In this document: piece by piece, positions 35,951 through 45,658 of the stretch | Position numbering within the stretch: position 1 is the first letter of the stretch | Layout: the number at the start of each line of letters is the position of its first letter | Assembly (NCBI GenBank): GCA_014529385.2 | Contig: CM043955.1 | Span: 139,737,108-139,801,107 of the forward strand | Length of the DNA stretch: 64,000 nt | DNA from: Adiantum capillus-veneris | Lineage: Eukaryota > Streptophyta > Polypodiopsida > Polypodiales > Pteridaceae | Reading direction: 5' to 3' | Translations under genes and position numbers: made by a program | Notes under the pieces: generated by a model | The model's database searches: none | What the model saw: the letters and a program-made list of their open reading frames with translations, nothing else | Told to the model about the DNA's origin: nothing

Positions 35951-36552
35951 TGTCACAAATGGGTGACATGGCAGTAGACCCCGGACACACTGCAGTGACA
36001 CGTGGCATTAGACCCGGACACACACTGAAAAGCACTGACGTGGCAGCCAGCAGAAAACCCGTCCCAAAATGCACTGACATGCTGACGTGGCGGCCAACAA
36101 AAAACCCGCCGCAAAATGCACTGACATGCTGACGTGGCAGGCGTACGGATTTTCCACTTTTCATGCAAGCAGCCGTACACATTTCCGGAAAGTGCGATGA
36201 GATGCTTTTGGGGCTTGAATGCTTTATTTTCTAAAAGCTTTTGAGCCCAACGCTTTTGAGTAAGAAGCTTTTGAGCATTCCTTGTAACCTTTAAATACGT
36301 GGGCAGGGCCTCACAACTCAGAGCATCTGGACGCAGAGTCTGAGAGTGAGAACCCTCCCACTCTCTTGTACTTTGAACACAGCTTAATACAAAAAGAAAT
36401 ACCGAAAGGGGCGCCAATCTTTGGGGCCAATATCTCTAGGCACGGAACTCCGCCGGGCCATGTCGACTCAAGTGTGAATTGTAAATTGTTTTGAAGTGAA
36501 TCTCCGTTGTGTCCCGGTAGAATCTTGACTTGGAGTGTCCAAGTTTGTTACA
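35951..36552 (+). repeat. 5' LTR of E1
   Basis: TG...CA bounded. U3 carries several TGACGTGGC/ACACGTGGC words (near 35996, 36038, 36090 and 36133). A TTTAAATA box near 36291 is a likely core promoter, followed by the CAGAGCATCTGGACGC stretch shared with the other LTRs. Confidence 0.95.
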
Positions 36553-36553
36553 G

Positions 36554-36565
36554 TGGTATCAGAGC
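36554..36565 (+). promoter_or_regulatory. E1 primer-binding site
   Basis: TGGTATCAGAGC, one base after the 5' LTR. Initiator-Met-tRNA type. Confidence 0.92.
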
Positions 36566-36589
36566 GCAGAAAGATTCTTCTTTTGCGGA

Positions 36590-37085
36590 GGATCGGATCC
36601 TTTTTACAGCGCACAGCTTTTGAGAAAGAATATTCGTGCCCCGAGCCCGGACCCATTAGCTGCTCCCACCCTCCATACATCGCGCATTGGGCGCGCTCCC
36701 GTCTTCATCGCTCTGTCTTACAGGGCATAAAGCCATTAAGAATCCCAGATTACACATGGGTTCTCGTGAAGAATCTGACAGAGATGACACCTCTCAGTGG
36801 GAAGGCAAAAATCCGGTGCGGGAACTGAAAAAAAAAAAAAAAAACATTTGGGCAAAAAAAAATTCAAACAAGTTTGCCAGAAAGGAGTAAAACGTCAACT
36901 GCAGATTGGCAAATGTGTGGACAGATTGATTAAGTACTCCAGGGATCCGAGATTGGCGAAACACCTGAAGAATTACCTAACTGATAAGATTTACTCAAGA
37001 TGGCTTGTGGCCATTGCTTCTCCTGTCACGCGACACATCCCAACCCTATGTGTCCGTGGACAAGCTACACCATAGCAGGGTTCTC
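36590..37085 (+). pseudogene. E1 gag N-terminal remnant
   Basis: The leader encodes pieces in shifting frames that correspond to gag N-terminal sequence of E2: PDPLAAPTLHTSRIGRAPVF, then SDRDDTSQWEGKNPV, then KYSRDPRLAKHLKNYLTDKI to about 37075. An A17 run near 36830 shifts the frame. No continuous product is possible. Confidence 0.5.
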
Positions 37086-37292
37086 GTCAGTCCAATCGGT
37101 TTAGATTAGAAGTGATCTGGCACTTTTGTGAGTCTATTCGTAGACCGTGCATGCCCAATCACTCAGTATAGATGCATATCCTTTGGTTGCACACTGCGTA
37201 ACCATAAGCATTTCCATCAGAGTCAGTTTGGGGATTTTTCAAGTGACTTTATCCTATTTTTAACATTTTTCACTTATTTATTAAGTGACTTT

Positions 37293-38110
37293 TGTTGGGA
37301 ACTCAGTAGGGCAAATTGGGTAAGTTAATATATAAGCAAACCCAAGTTAGCACAATTGGGCAGATGAGCAAAGAGCACAGCAGGCTTCCCAAGCAACAGG
37401 TGCTCCCTCCCTCTCTCAACAAGACCTCCCCAAGCCATCCCTTGGTGAGCCACCCCCAGCGTTTTAGCATCGCCATACACTTCCTCCCCCTCGGCGTTTT
37501 CATCCTCAACAAGCCATCGCCATCAAGTGTCCTCCCTTGGCGTTTTTCCTCGCGACCAACACTCCCAGCCATTAGCGTTTTTGGATCACCAGCCCAGCTG
37601 CAACCCTCAGCGTTTTGTGTAGCGTTTTCAGCATGAGAAACGCAGCCATAACAGCATTTGCAGCCAGGTACAAGCAGTCCTAAAAACGCAGCCAGATAGA
37701 GCAAGAACTTCAGCGTTTTTCATCATCATACGAACCCCGACAAAACCAGTCATTTCAGCCACAAAAACAGCGGTAAAACAGTCATTTTCAGCCACCGAAA
37801 CAGCCCCGAAATTCAGCAAATAGAAAACCACAGATTTCAGCCCTAAGTCGTCGTCGTCGTCGGCATAGTCCAAGTTGCATCAGTCCATTGCATACGCATT
37901 GTACCACTTTGTGCAATCAAAAGTAGACCACTCTCACCAACGAGAGTGGGGCCTTCGGAGGAGGGTTTGCAAACTCTCGGGTGTCGTATTTCTCTTCTCT
38001 CTTTCTCTCAGTCTCACACTTGCACGCACAATATCCACTCACTTTGTTCGTGATCATAGCACTCTCCATAAAGACGGAAGGCTCTCTCCTTCCCTAAGAA
38101 CTAAAAGGAA
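37293..38110. other. Unidentified insert in E1 gag, GCGTTTT-rich
   Basis: Begins TGTTGGGAACTCAGTAGG. It has seven GCGTTTT words between 37459 and 37720 (near 37459, 37492, 37536, 37573, 37609, 37621 and 37710) in CCATC/CAGCC-rich sequence, then a TC-rich end. It interrupts gag sequence that resumes by about 38220. It could be a solo LTR of another family, but no clear target repeat was found and the right end is uncertain. Confidence 0.35.
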
Positions 38111-38219
38111 CCTTGAGCAAATATAGATCACTAATCTTGAGAAAATACAACATTCATTCCGTTGCACCTTACATCTCCTCTCAGGTAGGGAGGAAAGCCG
38201 AAAAGACAGACGAGTATAG

Positions 38220-38900
38220 AAAAGCAGAACCTGTACTCGCCGAAAGACATGGACAAGCGAAGCAAAAAGCAAAGCTTCGGAAAGGGCAAGAAAAAGGCAA
38301 AGAAGCCTAGATTTCGACCAGTTTCTAAAAGTTCTACAGAGGAGTCATCCTCAGACAGTTCAGACTCCAACGATCACATGTTTTATGCAAAGAAGAAACA
38401 TTTATAAAGCCAACCAATATGACTTCCTCGAAGATAAAAGCAAGAAAGTAAAAGAATTAAAAGAAGGTGGACAGTCGATTTGAATCCTTTTCTGGGTTAC
38501 GAGATGCTCGAACATGGTGGTCCACTCTTCTGCTGAGAAAGGAAGCTCCGATTAAATGGTTGAACTTCAAAAGGCTTTTTATTTCTTCTTGGCTGACTCA
38601 GGAGTACGAACGAGACATACGAACCGCTTGGAATCATCTTCGGATGACCAAGGAAGATTCTTTGGACGCTGATTGCGAGAGATTTTGGAGGTCTTTTATA
38701 CCAGCTTCTTCATTTAAGAAGGTCTCGTTTAAAGAACAGATTGAGTGCTTTTCCTGCGGACTTCCTACAGAGATCCGAGACTACTGCTTGGAACAAAAGT
38801 CAAATTCTATTCAAGAATTGATGGGTCATGCGAAACGGGGCTTTGCCATACACTCGGGCAATCTAACTTACCCCACTGTTGACTCAAAGAACCCAACACA
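38220..38900 (+). pseudogene. E1 gag (capsid region)
   Basis: Basic segment (KKQSFGKGKKKAKKPR-like) and the retrotransposon gag domain: LRDARTWWSTLLLRKEAPIK, SWLTQEYERDIRTAWNHLRM, CERFWRSFIPASSFKKVSFK and [20 protein letters not shown]. The last long frame, 38467 onward, is open up to the insertion of E2 at 38905. Gag forms the virus-like particle. E5 has the same region on the minus strand at 57450-57950. Confidence 0.85.
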
Positions 38901-38905
38901 CTTCT

Positions 38906-39521
38906 TGTCACAAGACGGGCACCACGTGCCAATAGAAAAGAACAGACTGAACAGACTTTTAGCACTTCAATAACAACTGAACTGGAAGAGAGAGACGACA
39001 CGAGACACGGAGCGGTGGAATTCCACCCCAGAGAGTATTGGCCGCAAACCTTGGCGCCCCTTTCGGTATTTCTTTATATTGCATCAACACAGTACAAGCC
39101 GGTACTCCAGACTCTGCACCTTTGCCAGGAAGCATGCCAGAGAATGAGCCCTAACCTCATATTTGAAGGCCCTAGGCCTCAAAAGCAGTTTACAATAAAA
39201 AGCCTTCAAACTCAAAAGCATCTAATCCAAAAGCAAAGCCAAAAAGCTGCCAGCGTAAATCATGGAAATCCGTATAGCTACCACGTCATCAGCCAACGCA
39301 AAACGCGGAAATCCGTACAGACTGCCACATCATCATGCCAGTGCAATTTTCGAAAATCTGCCACATCCTTTATGTCATTTGGGGCCCCATCGGACGGGGT
39401 CCCCATAAGTTGGTAGGACTTCTTCTTATGTTACTTGTTCTTCTTAGGGTTTAGGCCCCTCGGCCGGCATCTGTAAGTTGGCTCCATTCTTTAGGCTTTG
39501 ACACGTTAGCAATTTGGTACA
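38906..39521 (-). repeat. 3' LTR of E2
   Basis: Direct partner of 41069-41720. It lacks about 36 bp present in that copy (a GT-rich stretch near 41530-41575). Confidence 0.9.
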
Positions 39522-40601
39522 TCTCCCCTTCTTGAAACAGAGTAATCATCCGCGATTACAGCATATCTGCAAAACAACTCAAGTTAGCTCAAAAATTTCC
39601 GAGGGACATTCCGACTGTTTTGATCAAGGAGCGAGCTTCTCCTTTCTGCTCTTTTGATCAAGGAGTTAGCTTCTCCTTTCGTACAGATCGGAACTCTTGA
39701 TATTCCGGCGTAGTAAAATTAGCCATCACACCCAAACCGTACTGATCTTCCACGGGTGTCTTGATGCACTAAAAAATTACATACCCAGGCAATCTCATCC
39801 AATTAGGAATATTCAGTAGCTGGCACATCACAATGCAACACAAATGCTTACATATGCATGTTACAAGATATAGAAACATAAAGCCGCCGATGAACACTCC
39901 TCCCGCATAACCTAACAAGGTCCGGGCCAGGAGATGTTCAACGACTCCCTCATCGCTCCTCCCGCATAACCTAAACAAGTCTGGGCCGAGAGATATAGAG
40001 GCCTTTTACAACCAAACGCCCCCCAAACCGCAGCCTGCGTCGTTTGGAGGTGCTGAGAGTAACCACTGCTCAGACTTCTTAATACTCCTCCCGCATAGCC
40101 ATCCAGGTCCGGGCCGGGAGTCACAACAACAATTATTTTACAAGCATACAACGAAACGCTCCCCAGGCATCGGCCTGCGTCGTTCTGAGGTTCAAACAAT
40201 ACCAAAACAGTATTTCTCACTTCTCCACCTGGGAGTAAAATCACCAATCCTTGAAACCAATATCAAACCAAAGTCAAACAATTCAAATCGGCACCAAAAC
40301 AGGTTCAAGACAGATACCATCCATTTCAAGCAAATTTCAAACGGGATCACCAAACAAGTTCTCAAACAGATTTCAAACTTAGAAAAGCAATCTCAACATC
40401 AATCGCGCTCGAAAAGTCGGCTGACTTTCCATCCTGAAACCTCCACCAAAAAAATTAGGGTTAGGTTCATTCCATAGGGTCGTAGCCGAGCACAGCATGG
40501 TCCATCAGCTCTTGGACAAACAGTGTTTCTTTGGCAACGATGGTAGTCCCAAGATAGCAATCGCACTGGACCTCCAAGGTCATCTGCTCGTGAAGAGACA
40601 T

Positions 40602-41048
40602 CTACTGAGAGATGTCGAGAAACTTCAAGTTATAATCTGCTAGGGTTTCCATGGCAAGCATTCCAGGATACCCCACTCTGCCAGAAGTTGCACTCCGAAG
40701 GAAGATGTCAGAAACCATATAACTTCGGGCAAAAAAATTTTCTTGAAAGCTTGCCAAGTACTTGGAGTATGCTGCTTGGTAGTTGTAGACATCAACATCT
40801 GCATGGCACTGCTTCTGAGAAAAACAATGACTTGAAACAACTCTCGATCCTTCTCTTGCAAGTGATCTTAATTGGCTTATGCCCTGTAAGACATGAGCGG
40901 TGAAGACGGGAGCGCGCCCCATGTGCGATGAAGTAAGGGTGGGAGTGGCTAATAAGTCCGGGTTGGAGGGCGAAGATCCCTCAAATAAAATTCCAATAGC
41001 TCTGTCTGCTCTCTTTTGTAGGACCGGTATGCTTTCAGAAAAACACAC
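40602..41048 (-). pseudogene. E2 gag N-terminal fragment
   Basis: A 148-codon minus frame just inside the primer site contains PSNPDLLATPTLTSSHMGRA then PVFTAHVLQGI, like the E1 leader piece. Further on come AAYSKYLASFQENFFARSYM and GYPGMLAMETLADYNLKFLD. The capsid domain, protease and pol are missing. It is the only long frame in E2. Confidence 0.6.
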
Positions 41049-41055
41049 GTCTGAT

Positions 41056-41068
41056 GCTCTGATACCAC
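41056..41068 (-). promoter_or_regulatory. E2 primer-binding site
   Basis: Minus-strand GTGGTATCAGAGC directly beside the 5' LTR start at 41069. Confidence 0.9.
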
Positions 41069-41720
41069 TGTCACAAGACGGGCACCACGTGCCAATAAAA
41101 AAGAACAGACTGAATAGACTTTTAGTACTTCAATAACAACTGAACTGAAAGAGAGAGACGACACGAGGAACGGAGCGGCAGAATTCCACCCCAGAGTATT
41201 GGCCCCAAACCTTGGTGCCCCTTTCGGTATTTCTTTATATTGCATCAACACAGTACAAGTCGGTACTCCAGACACTGCACCTTCGCCAGGAAGCATGCCA
41301 GAGAATGAGCCCTAACCTCATATTTAAAGGCCCTAGGCCTCAAAAGCAGTTTACAGTAAAAAGCCTTCAAACTCAAAAGCATCTGGTCCAAAAGCAAAGC
41401 CAAAAAGCTGCTAGCGTAAATCACGGAAATCCGTACAGCTTCCGCATCATCAGCCAACGCAAAACGCGAAAATCCATACAGCCTGCCACGTTATCATGCC
41501 AGCGCAATTTTCGGAAATCTGCCACGTCATCAGTATTTGTGTGTGTGCGGGTCCTGCTTTATTTTAATCCTTTATGTCAATTGGGGCCCCATCGGACTAG
41601 GTCCCCATAAGTTGGGAGGACTTCTTCTGTTACTTGTTTTTCTTAGGGTTTAGGCCCCTCAGCCGGCATCTGTAAGTTGGCTCCATTCTTTAGGCTTTGA
41701 CACGTCAGCAGTTTGTTACA
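41069..41720 (-). repeat. 5' LTR of E2
   Basis: On the minus strand it begins TGTAACAAACTG and ends CTTGTGACA. Contains GCCACGTCATCAG-type words like the other LTRs here. Confidence 0.92.
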
Positions 41721-41725
41721 CTTCT

Positions 41726-42381
41726 AATAGTGAAAGTAGAAAGAGCAAGAGTTCCAAGAAAAGAAAAGAAAGATACACGTCCCCGACAGACTCTTAGAGA
41801 AAGGCTATCTATCTCAAAGAGGAGAAGTGTTTTGGTTGCGGGGAATTTGGACACATCTCCGCAAAGTGGCCCAAAAAAGCATAGCAAGAACAGATTGAAG
41901 ACACGCCAGAGAGTTCTAGAGCAACAGAGGAACATGGCAAAAAAGGCAGATGAAAGCAGAACTGGTACCACATTGTGTGGGCCCGAACCGAATGAGATGA
42001 ATGAAAGTACAAAACTTTACCGCACTTAGGGCAAAGTGAAAGATCAAGAAGCCCTCGTTTTTCTTTGATGGAGGAGCCAACTTCTTTTCGCTTGAATTGG
42101 CGGCTCGATTTGGAATTATGCCCGACAGGCTGAGGCCACAAGCGGAGGTAGTTCTAGCGGCACCCGGACGAGATGATGCCATTACACCAATCATTGGCAA
42201 ACTTCGTTTGCAATGTCAGGGGTGTTTAGGGCACGAGGACTTCTATGTAATGCCCTTGGGAGGTTGTGACGTCCTCCTCGAAATCCCTTGGTATCAAAAG
42301 AACAATGCCGTGGTTGACTACCAGGCTGAGAAAGCGACTTTGACAAATGAAGGGCAAACAGATTTTTCTAGAGAGAACTGA
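41726..42381 (+). pseudogene. E1 gag zinc knuckle and protease
   Basis: After E2 the E1 frame resumes with a basic segment and the zinc knuckle CFGCGEFGHISAKW, whose final Cys is Trp. Protease sequence follows in changing frames: [11 protein letters not shown] then a stop where FFDGGA would be. Next come RLRPQAEVVLAAPGRDDAIT, PIIGKLRLQCQGCLGHEDFY, VMPLGGCDVLLEIPWYQKNN and AVVDYQAEKATLT. Confidence 0.82.
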
Positions 42382-43139
42382 ATGATGACTGAAGGTCGAA
42401 TATGTTTTGACCTTGATAAAGAACGCCAAGATTTTCTCCACACTCATGCCGATTGCTTTTCAGAGGGCCTGCCAGGCGAGTTGCCACCAGCTCGTCCTGA
42501 GGATCATACTATTGATCTGATACCTAGAAGTACACCACCGAACCGGCCACCTTACCGTGTGAGCTGAACCAAGTGAAAGACCTCTTGAAAAAGAGTCTTA
42601 TCCAACCGAGTACTTCACCTTACTGCTCTCCGGTGTTGTTGGTTTTCAAGAAAGACGGATCTTGGAGAATGTGCATTGATTATAGAGCTCTCAATAAAAT
42701 CACCATCAAGAACAGATTTCCGATTCCTATGATCGATGATATTCTTGACCGACTACAGGGATCCTCTTGTTTCAGTAGGATCGATTTGAAGAGCGGATAT
42801 CATCAAATCCGAATCGCGTCGGAGATGTCTACAAGACTCTTCAGTGCCCAGATATTCAGATTACATGGCATGCCTGAGACAATAGTCTCTGATAGAGATC
42901 ACCGATTCACGAGTTTGTTTTGGAAGGCTATTTGGCAAAACCTTGGCACACGGTTGCGGTTCTCGTCATCTTTCCACCCGCAGACAGATGAGCAATCTAA
43001 GATTGCAAATTCACTCGTACTGGATTTGTTGAAGTCTTCTTCTTTGGATCAGAAGACTACATGGGAAAAGTATTTCGCCCTTGGTGGAATTTGCCTACAA
43101 AAACACAATCCACTCTTTGATGGGGAAGGCGCCATTTGA
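42382..43139 (+). pseudogene. E1 RT N-terminus fused to integrase core by deletion
   Basis: [20 protein letters not shown] and [17 protein letters not shown] precede a long frame (42573-43139) with the reverse-transcriptase fingers/palm start, [40 protein letters not shown] and [15 protein letters not shown]. At about 42843 this jumps to integrase: [40 protein letters not shown] and [13 protein letters not shown]. The catalytic FxDD box, RNase H and integrase zinc finger are deleted. The frame stays open across the joint. Confidence 0.88.
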
Positions 43140-43745
43140 GATTATTGAATTTGCTACGAAGGTTCCACCCTTCCTTAGCAGTGAAAGATAAGATTTTTGA
43201 AGCCGATTAGTTCACGAGGGACTTTGACTTGGTCCGGGAGGCTTTAGACAAATCTCAAGAAAGACACAAAAAAGGCAACAGATCGACATCGTTGTGATTT
43301 GAAATTAAAGGAGAACGATTGGGTGCTCTTACGTTTTGAGAAGGCACGCCTGAGAAAGAAAAAGGGAAAGGAGCGGCTTTTTCCAAAGCTTAGCATGAGA
43401 TACTATAGACCTTTCCAGATAAAAGAAAAGATAAATGATGTCTCCTTTAGACTGAAGCTACTCGATACTTGGAGGATTCACAATGCTTTTCATGTGAGTC
43501 TCCTGAAGCCTTTTAAAGGCAATGTGACCGATGATAGGGAGCCAGATGAGCAACCCGAAGTGGAGGAAAACGAGGAGATACTCGTTCCAGAACAGATATT
43601 GACACATAAAGATAGAAAGATAAAAGGTAAAGCGATAAGACAGTTCTTGGTTAAATTCAAGAACTATCCCGCATTGGATGCGAAGTGGATGGAGGAGGCG
43701 GACTTGGCAGATACTCCTCAGATTGTGAATTTTTACCTGGTTTAG
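43140..43745 (+). pseudogene. E1 integrase C-terminus with chromodomain
   Basis: [16 protein letters not shown] is followed by a stop. The frame 43299-43745 has LKENDWVLLRFEKARLRKKK, MRYYRPFQIKEKINDVSFRL and WRIHNAFHVSLLKPF (GPY/F-type module). It ends with EEILVPEQILTHKDRKIKGK, AIRQFLVKFKNYPALDAKWM and EEADLADTPQIV, a chromodomain of the kind that targets chromoviral integrases to heterochromatin. The chromodomain itself is intact. Confidence 0.88.
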
Positions 43746-44346
43746 CATAGTCTACTCCGATAGAACCCCGACTTCAGCATGGGTGAATCTAGTGCAGCGG
43801 GTTTGCACAAGAGGGGAGTCACTCCGCTCCTTTGTCAACACATTGCCCCGATTTTTGATATAGAGTCACTGATGTTTCTTTGGGTTTCAAGGATACTGTG
43901 GGTTGACAGTATTGTGTTGAACGACTTTATCAACTGGAATTCTCGAAAATGATACTGATTGATTTGTACTTGACTTGTTTGAGTGCAGGAACTGATAGAC
44001 GAAATGACTGCAGCATTTCGGTCTCATAAATCTCTATAGACATGATTGCAATATGGATTAGTTAATCGGGCATCTGTGAGGTCCCGATTGGATCTAGATG
44101 CGATTGCTCAATACGTTGCCGATTAATCATGGTCTGAGATTTGGAATGATTGTTGAATGTGATTTGTCATGTGATGTCAAGTGATGTCTTGTGATGTCAA
44201 GTGATGTCCTGTGATGTGACTGTCGATTGGTACATGTGCTAGATAAGTTGTTCCTAGTACGTCGGTACTAACAATCAGTGTCTGCTAAGACAGTTTATGG
44301 CCTCTGTCTGTTTTGCAGGCGTAATCAAGGGCGATTACAATGCTTT
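43746..44346 (+). other. E1 3' internal non-coding region
   Basis: Untranslated stretch between chromodomain stop and purine tract. Contains a run of GATGTC/GATGTGA words near 44170-44220 and the CGTAATCAAGGGCGATTAC stretch shared with the other family members. Confidence 0.7.
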
Positions 44347-44359
44347 CAAGAGGGGGGTA
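44347..44359 (+). promoter_or_regulatory. E1 polypurine tract
   Basis: CAAGAGGGGGGTA immediately before the 3' LTR. Confidence 0.88.
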
Positions 44360-44986
44360 TGTCACAAATGGGTGACGTGGCAGCAGACCGCAGACACATT
44401 GCAGTGACACGTGGCATCAAACACGAACACACACTAAAAAGCGCTGACATGGCAGCCAACGAAAACCCGCCCCAAAATGCGCTGACATGCTGACGTGGAA
44501 GCCAGAGGAAAACCCGCCACAAAATGCACTAGCACGCTGACGTGGCAGGCGTACGGACAACTGTACGGATTTTTCGCTTTTCACGCAAGCAGCTGTACGG
44601 ATTTCCGAAAAGTGCGCTGAGATGCTTTTCGGGCCTGAATGCTTTATTTTCTAAAAGCTTTTGGGCCCAATGCTTTTGAGTAAGAAGCTTTTGAGTTAAT
44701 GCTTTTGGGCATGCCTTGTAACCTTTAAATACGTGGGCAGGGCCTCACAACTCAGAGCATCTGGACACAGAGTCTGAGAGTGAGAACCCTCCCACTCTCT
44801 TGTACTTCGAACACAGATTAATACAAAAAGAAATACCCAAAGGGGCGCCAGTCTTTGGGGCCAATATCTCTAGGCACGGAACTCCGTCGGGCTGTGTCGA
44901 CTCAAGTGTGAATTGTGAATTGTTTTGAAGTGAATCTCTGTTGTGTCGCGGTAGAATCTTGACTTGGAGTGTTCAAGTTTGTTACA
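44360..44986 (+). repeat. 3' LTR of E1
   Basis: Partner of 35951-36552, with a few indels (for example an extra GTACGGACAACT-type segment near 44550) and substitutions. Followed by target repeat ACTTT. Confidence 0.95.
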
Positions 44987-44991
44987 ACTTT

Positions 44992-45233
44992 CTTCTCTTC
45001 CTCCCTTAAGTAGTTTTGCTTGAAAAACGCCGATGCAAACACCTAACCGCATAGAAGGTTGTACTGATAGTAGTTGTGCCTAAAAAACGCTCATGCAAAC
45101 ACCTCCTAGGGGAGTCCCTTTTGCAGCAGTCTTGATAATGAATCATCATCATCAAGAAAACACTAGGGAAATGCTGAAACAATTCTAGATCTCAACCATT
45201 TTGCACACCAAGGGGGTTGCTTTTGCAGAGGGG
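44992..45233. repeat. Right part of duplicated 622-bp unit 2
   Basis: Continues the second copy of the tandem unit after E1 and matches 35318-35575. Confidence 0.85.
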
Positions 45234-45658
45234 TAGATCTGATGGCTGGCCGGCTAAAATCAGTAATAAGACCCGAGTTTTTACAAGGCAATTGTGTTAG
45301 GAAAACGCACTCCACACAATTCACATAATGCAACTTCAATGACAAGGGTTGCAAATAGACCTCATACTCGCATAGCAGACCCTAATATGCTATGCCTCAC
45401 GCTCGACCTTAATCTTGGAACTTCGAAGTTCGACATAATGGCAGATAAGAGCTACTTTTCTCTATAGGCTGTGACCTTTGCAAAAGCTCATCATCTCTAA
45501 GCAACTGCCTCCTGTTGTGCTTTTAAGCTCTTGCGCATTGTAGGTCTTCATTATTAGCATGGGTAGTTTAGTAGAGAAACAACAAAAAACGACATCCCAA
45601 CAAGAGACTTTCTAGTGTCCAAACATAGCAATGGATCACACAGACACACACACACAGA
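45234..45658. other. Unassigned DNA with CA-rich end
   Basis: No gene seen. It ends in a CACAGACACACACACACAGA microsatellite that abuts the LINE 3' terminus. Confidence 0.45.

Larger units (their letters stand above)
38906..41720 (-). mobile_element. E2: short non-autonomous gypsy derivative
   Basis: LTRs at 41069-41720 (5' on the minus strand) and 38906-39521 (3'). The flanking target repeat is CTTCT (38901-38905 and 41721-41725). Minus orientation is shown by a primer site GTGGTATCAGAGC at 41056-41068 and a purine tract AAGAAGGGGAGA next to the other LTR. The interior (39522-41055) keeps only a gag N-terminus. The rest is non-coding, with three copies of a CTCCTCCCGCATA...GTCCGGGCC word (39897, 39956 and 40085). 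It must have moved using proteins from a relative. It sits within E1 gag. Confidence 0.93.
35951..44986 (+). mobile_element. E1: Ty3/gypsy chromovirus, ACTTT target repeat
   Basis: LTRs at 35951-36552 and 44360-44986 (602 and 627 bp) start TGTCACAAATGGGTGAC and end GTTTGTTACA. The flanking 5-bp repeat is ACTTT (35946-35950 and 44987-44991). Inside, in order, are a primer-binding site, gag, zinc knuckle, protease, a reverse-transcriptase start fused to the integrase core, integrase C-terminus with chromodomain, and a purine tract. The gag is interrupted by E2 (38906-41720). Loss of the reverse-transcriptase catalytic centre and RNase H, plus stops, makes E1 non-functional. Confidence 0.95.

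Noticed and set aside
37316-38130. Host gene in the 37.3-38.1 kb block
   Set aside because: Frames on both strands overlap, are short and lack motifs; composition reflects GCGTTTT and TC-rich repeats.
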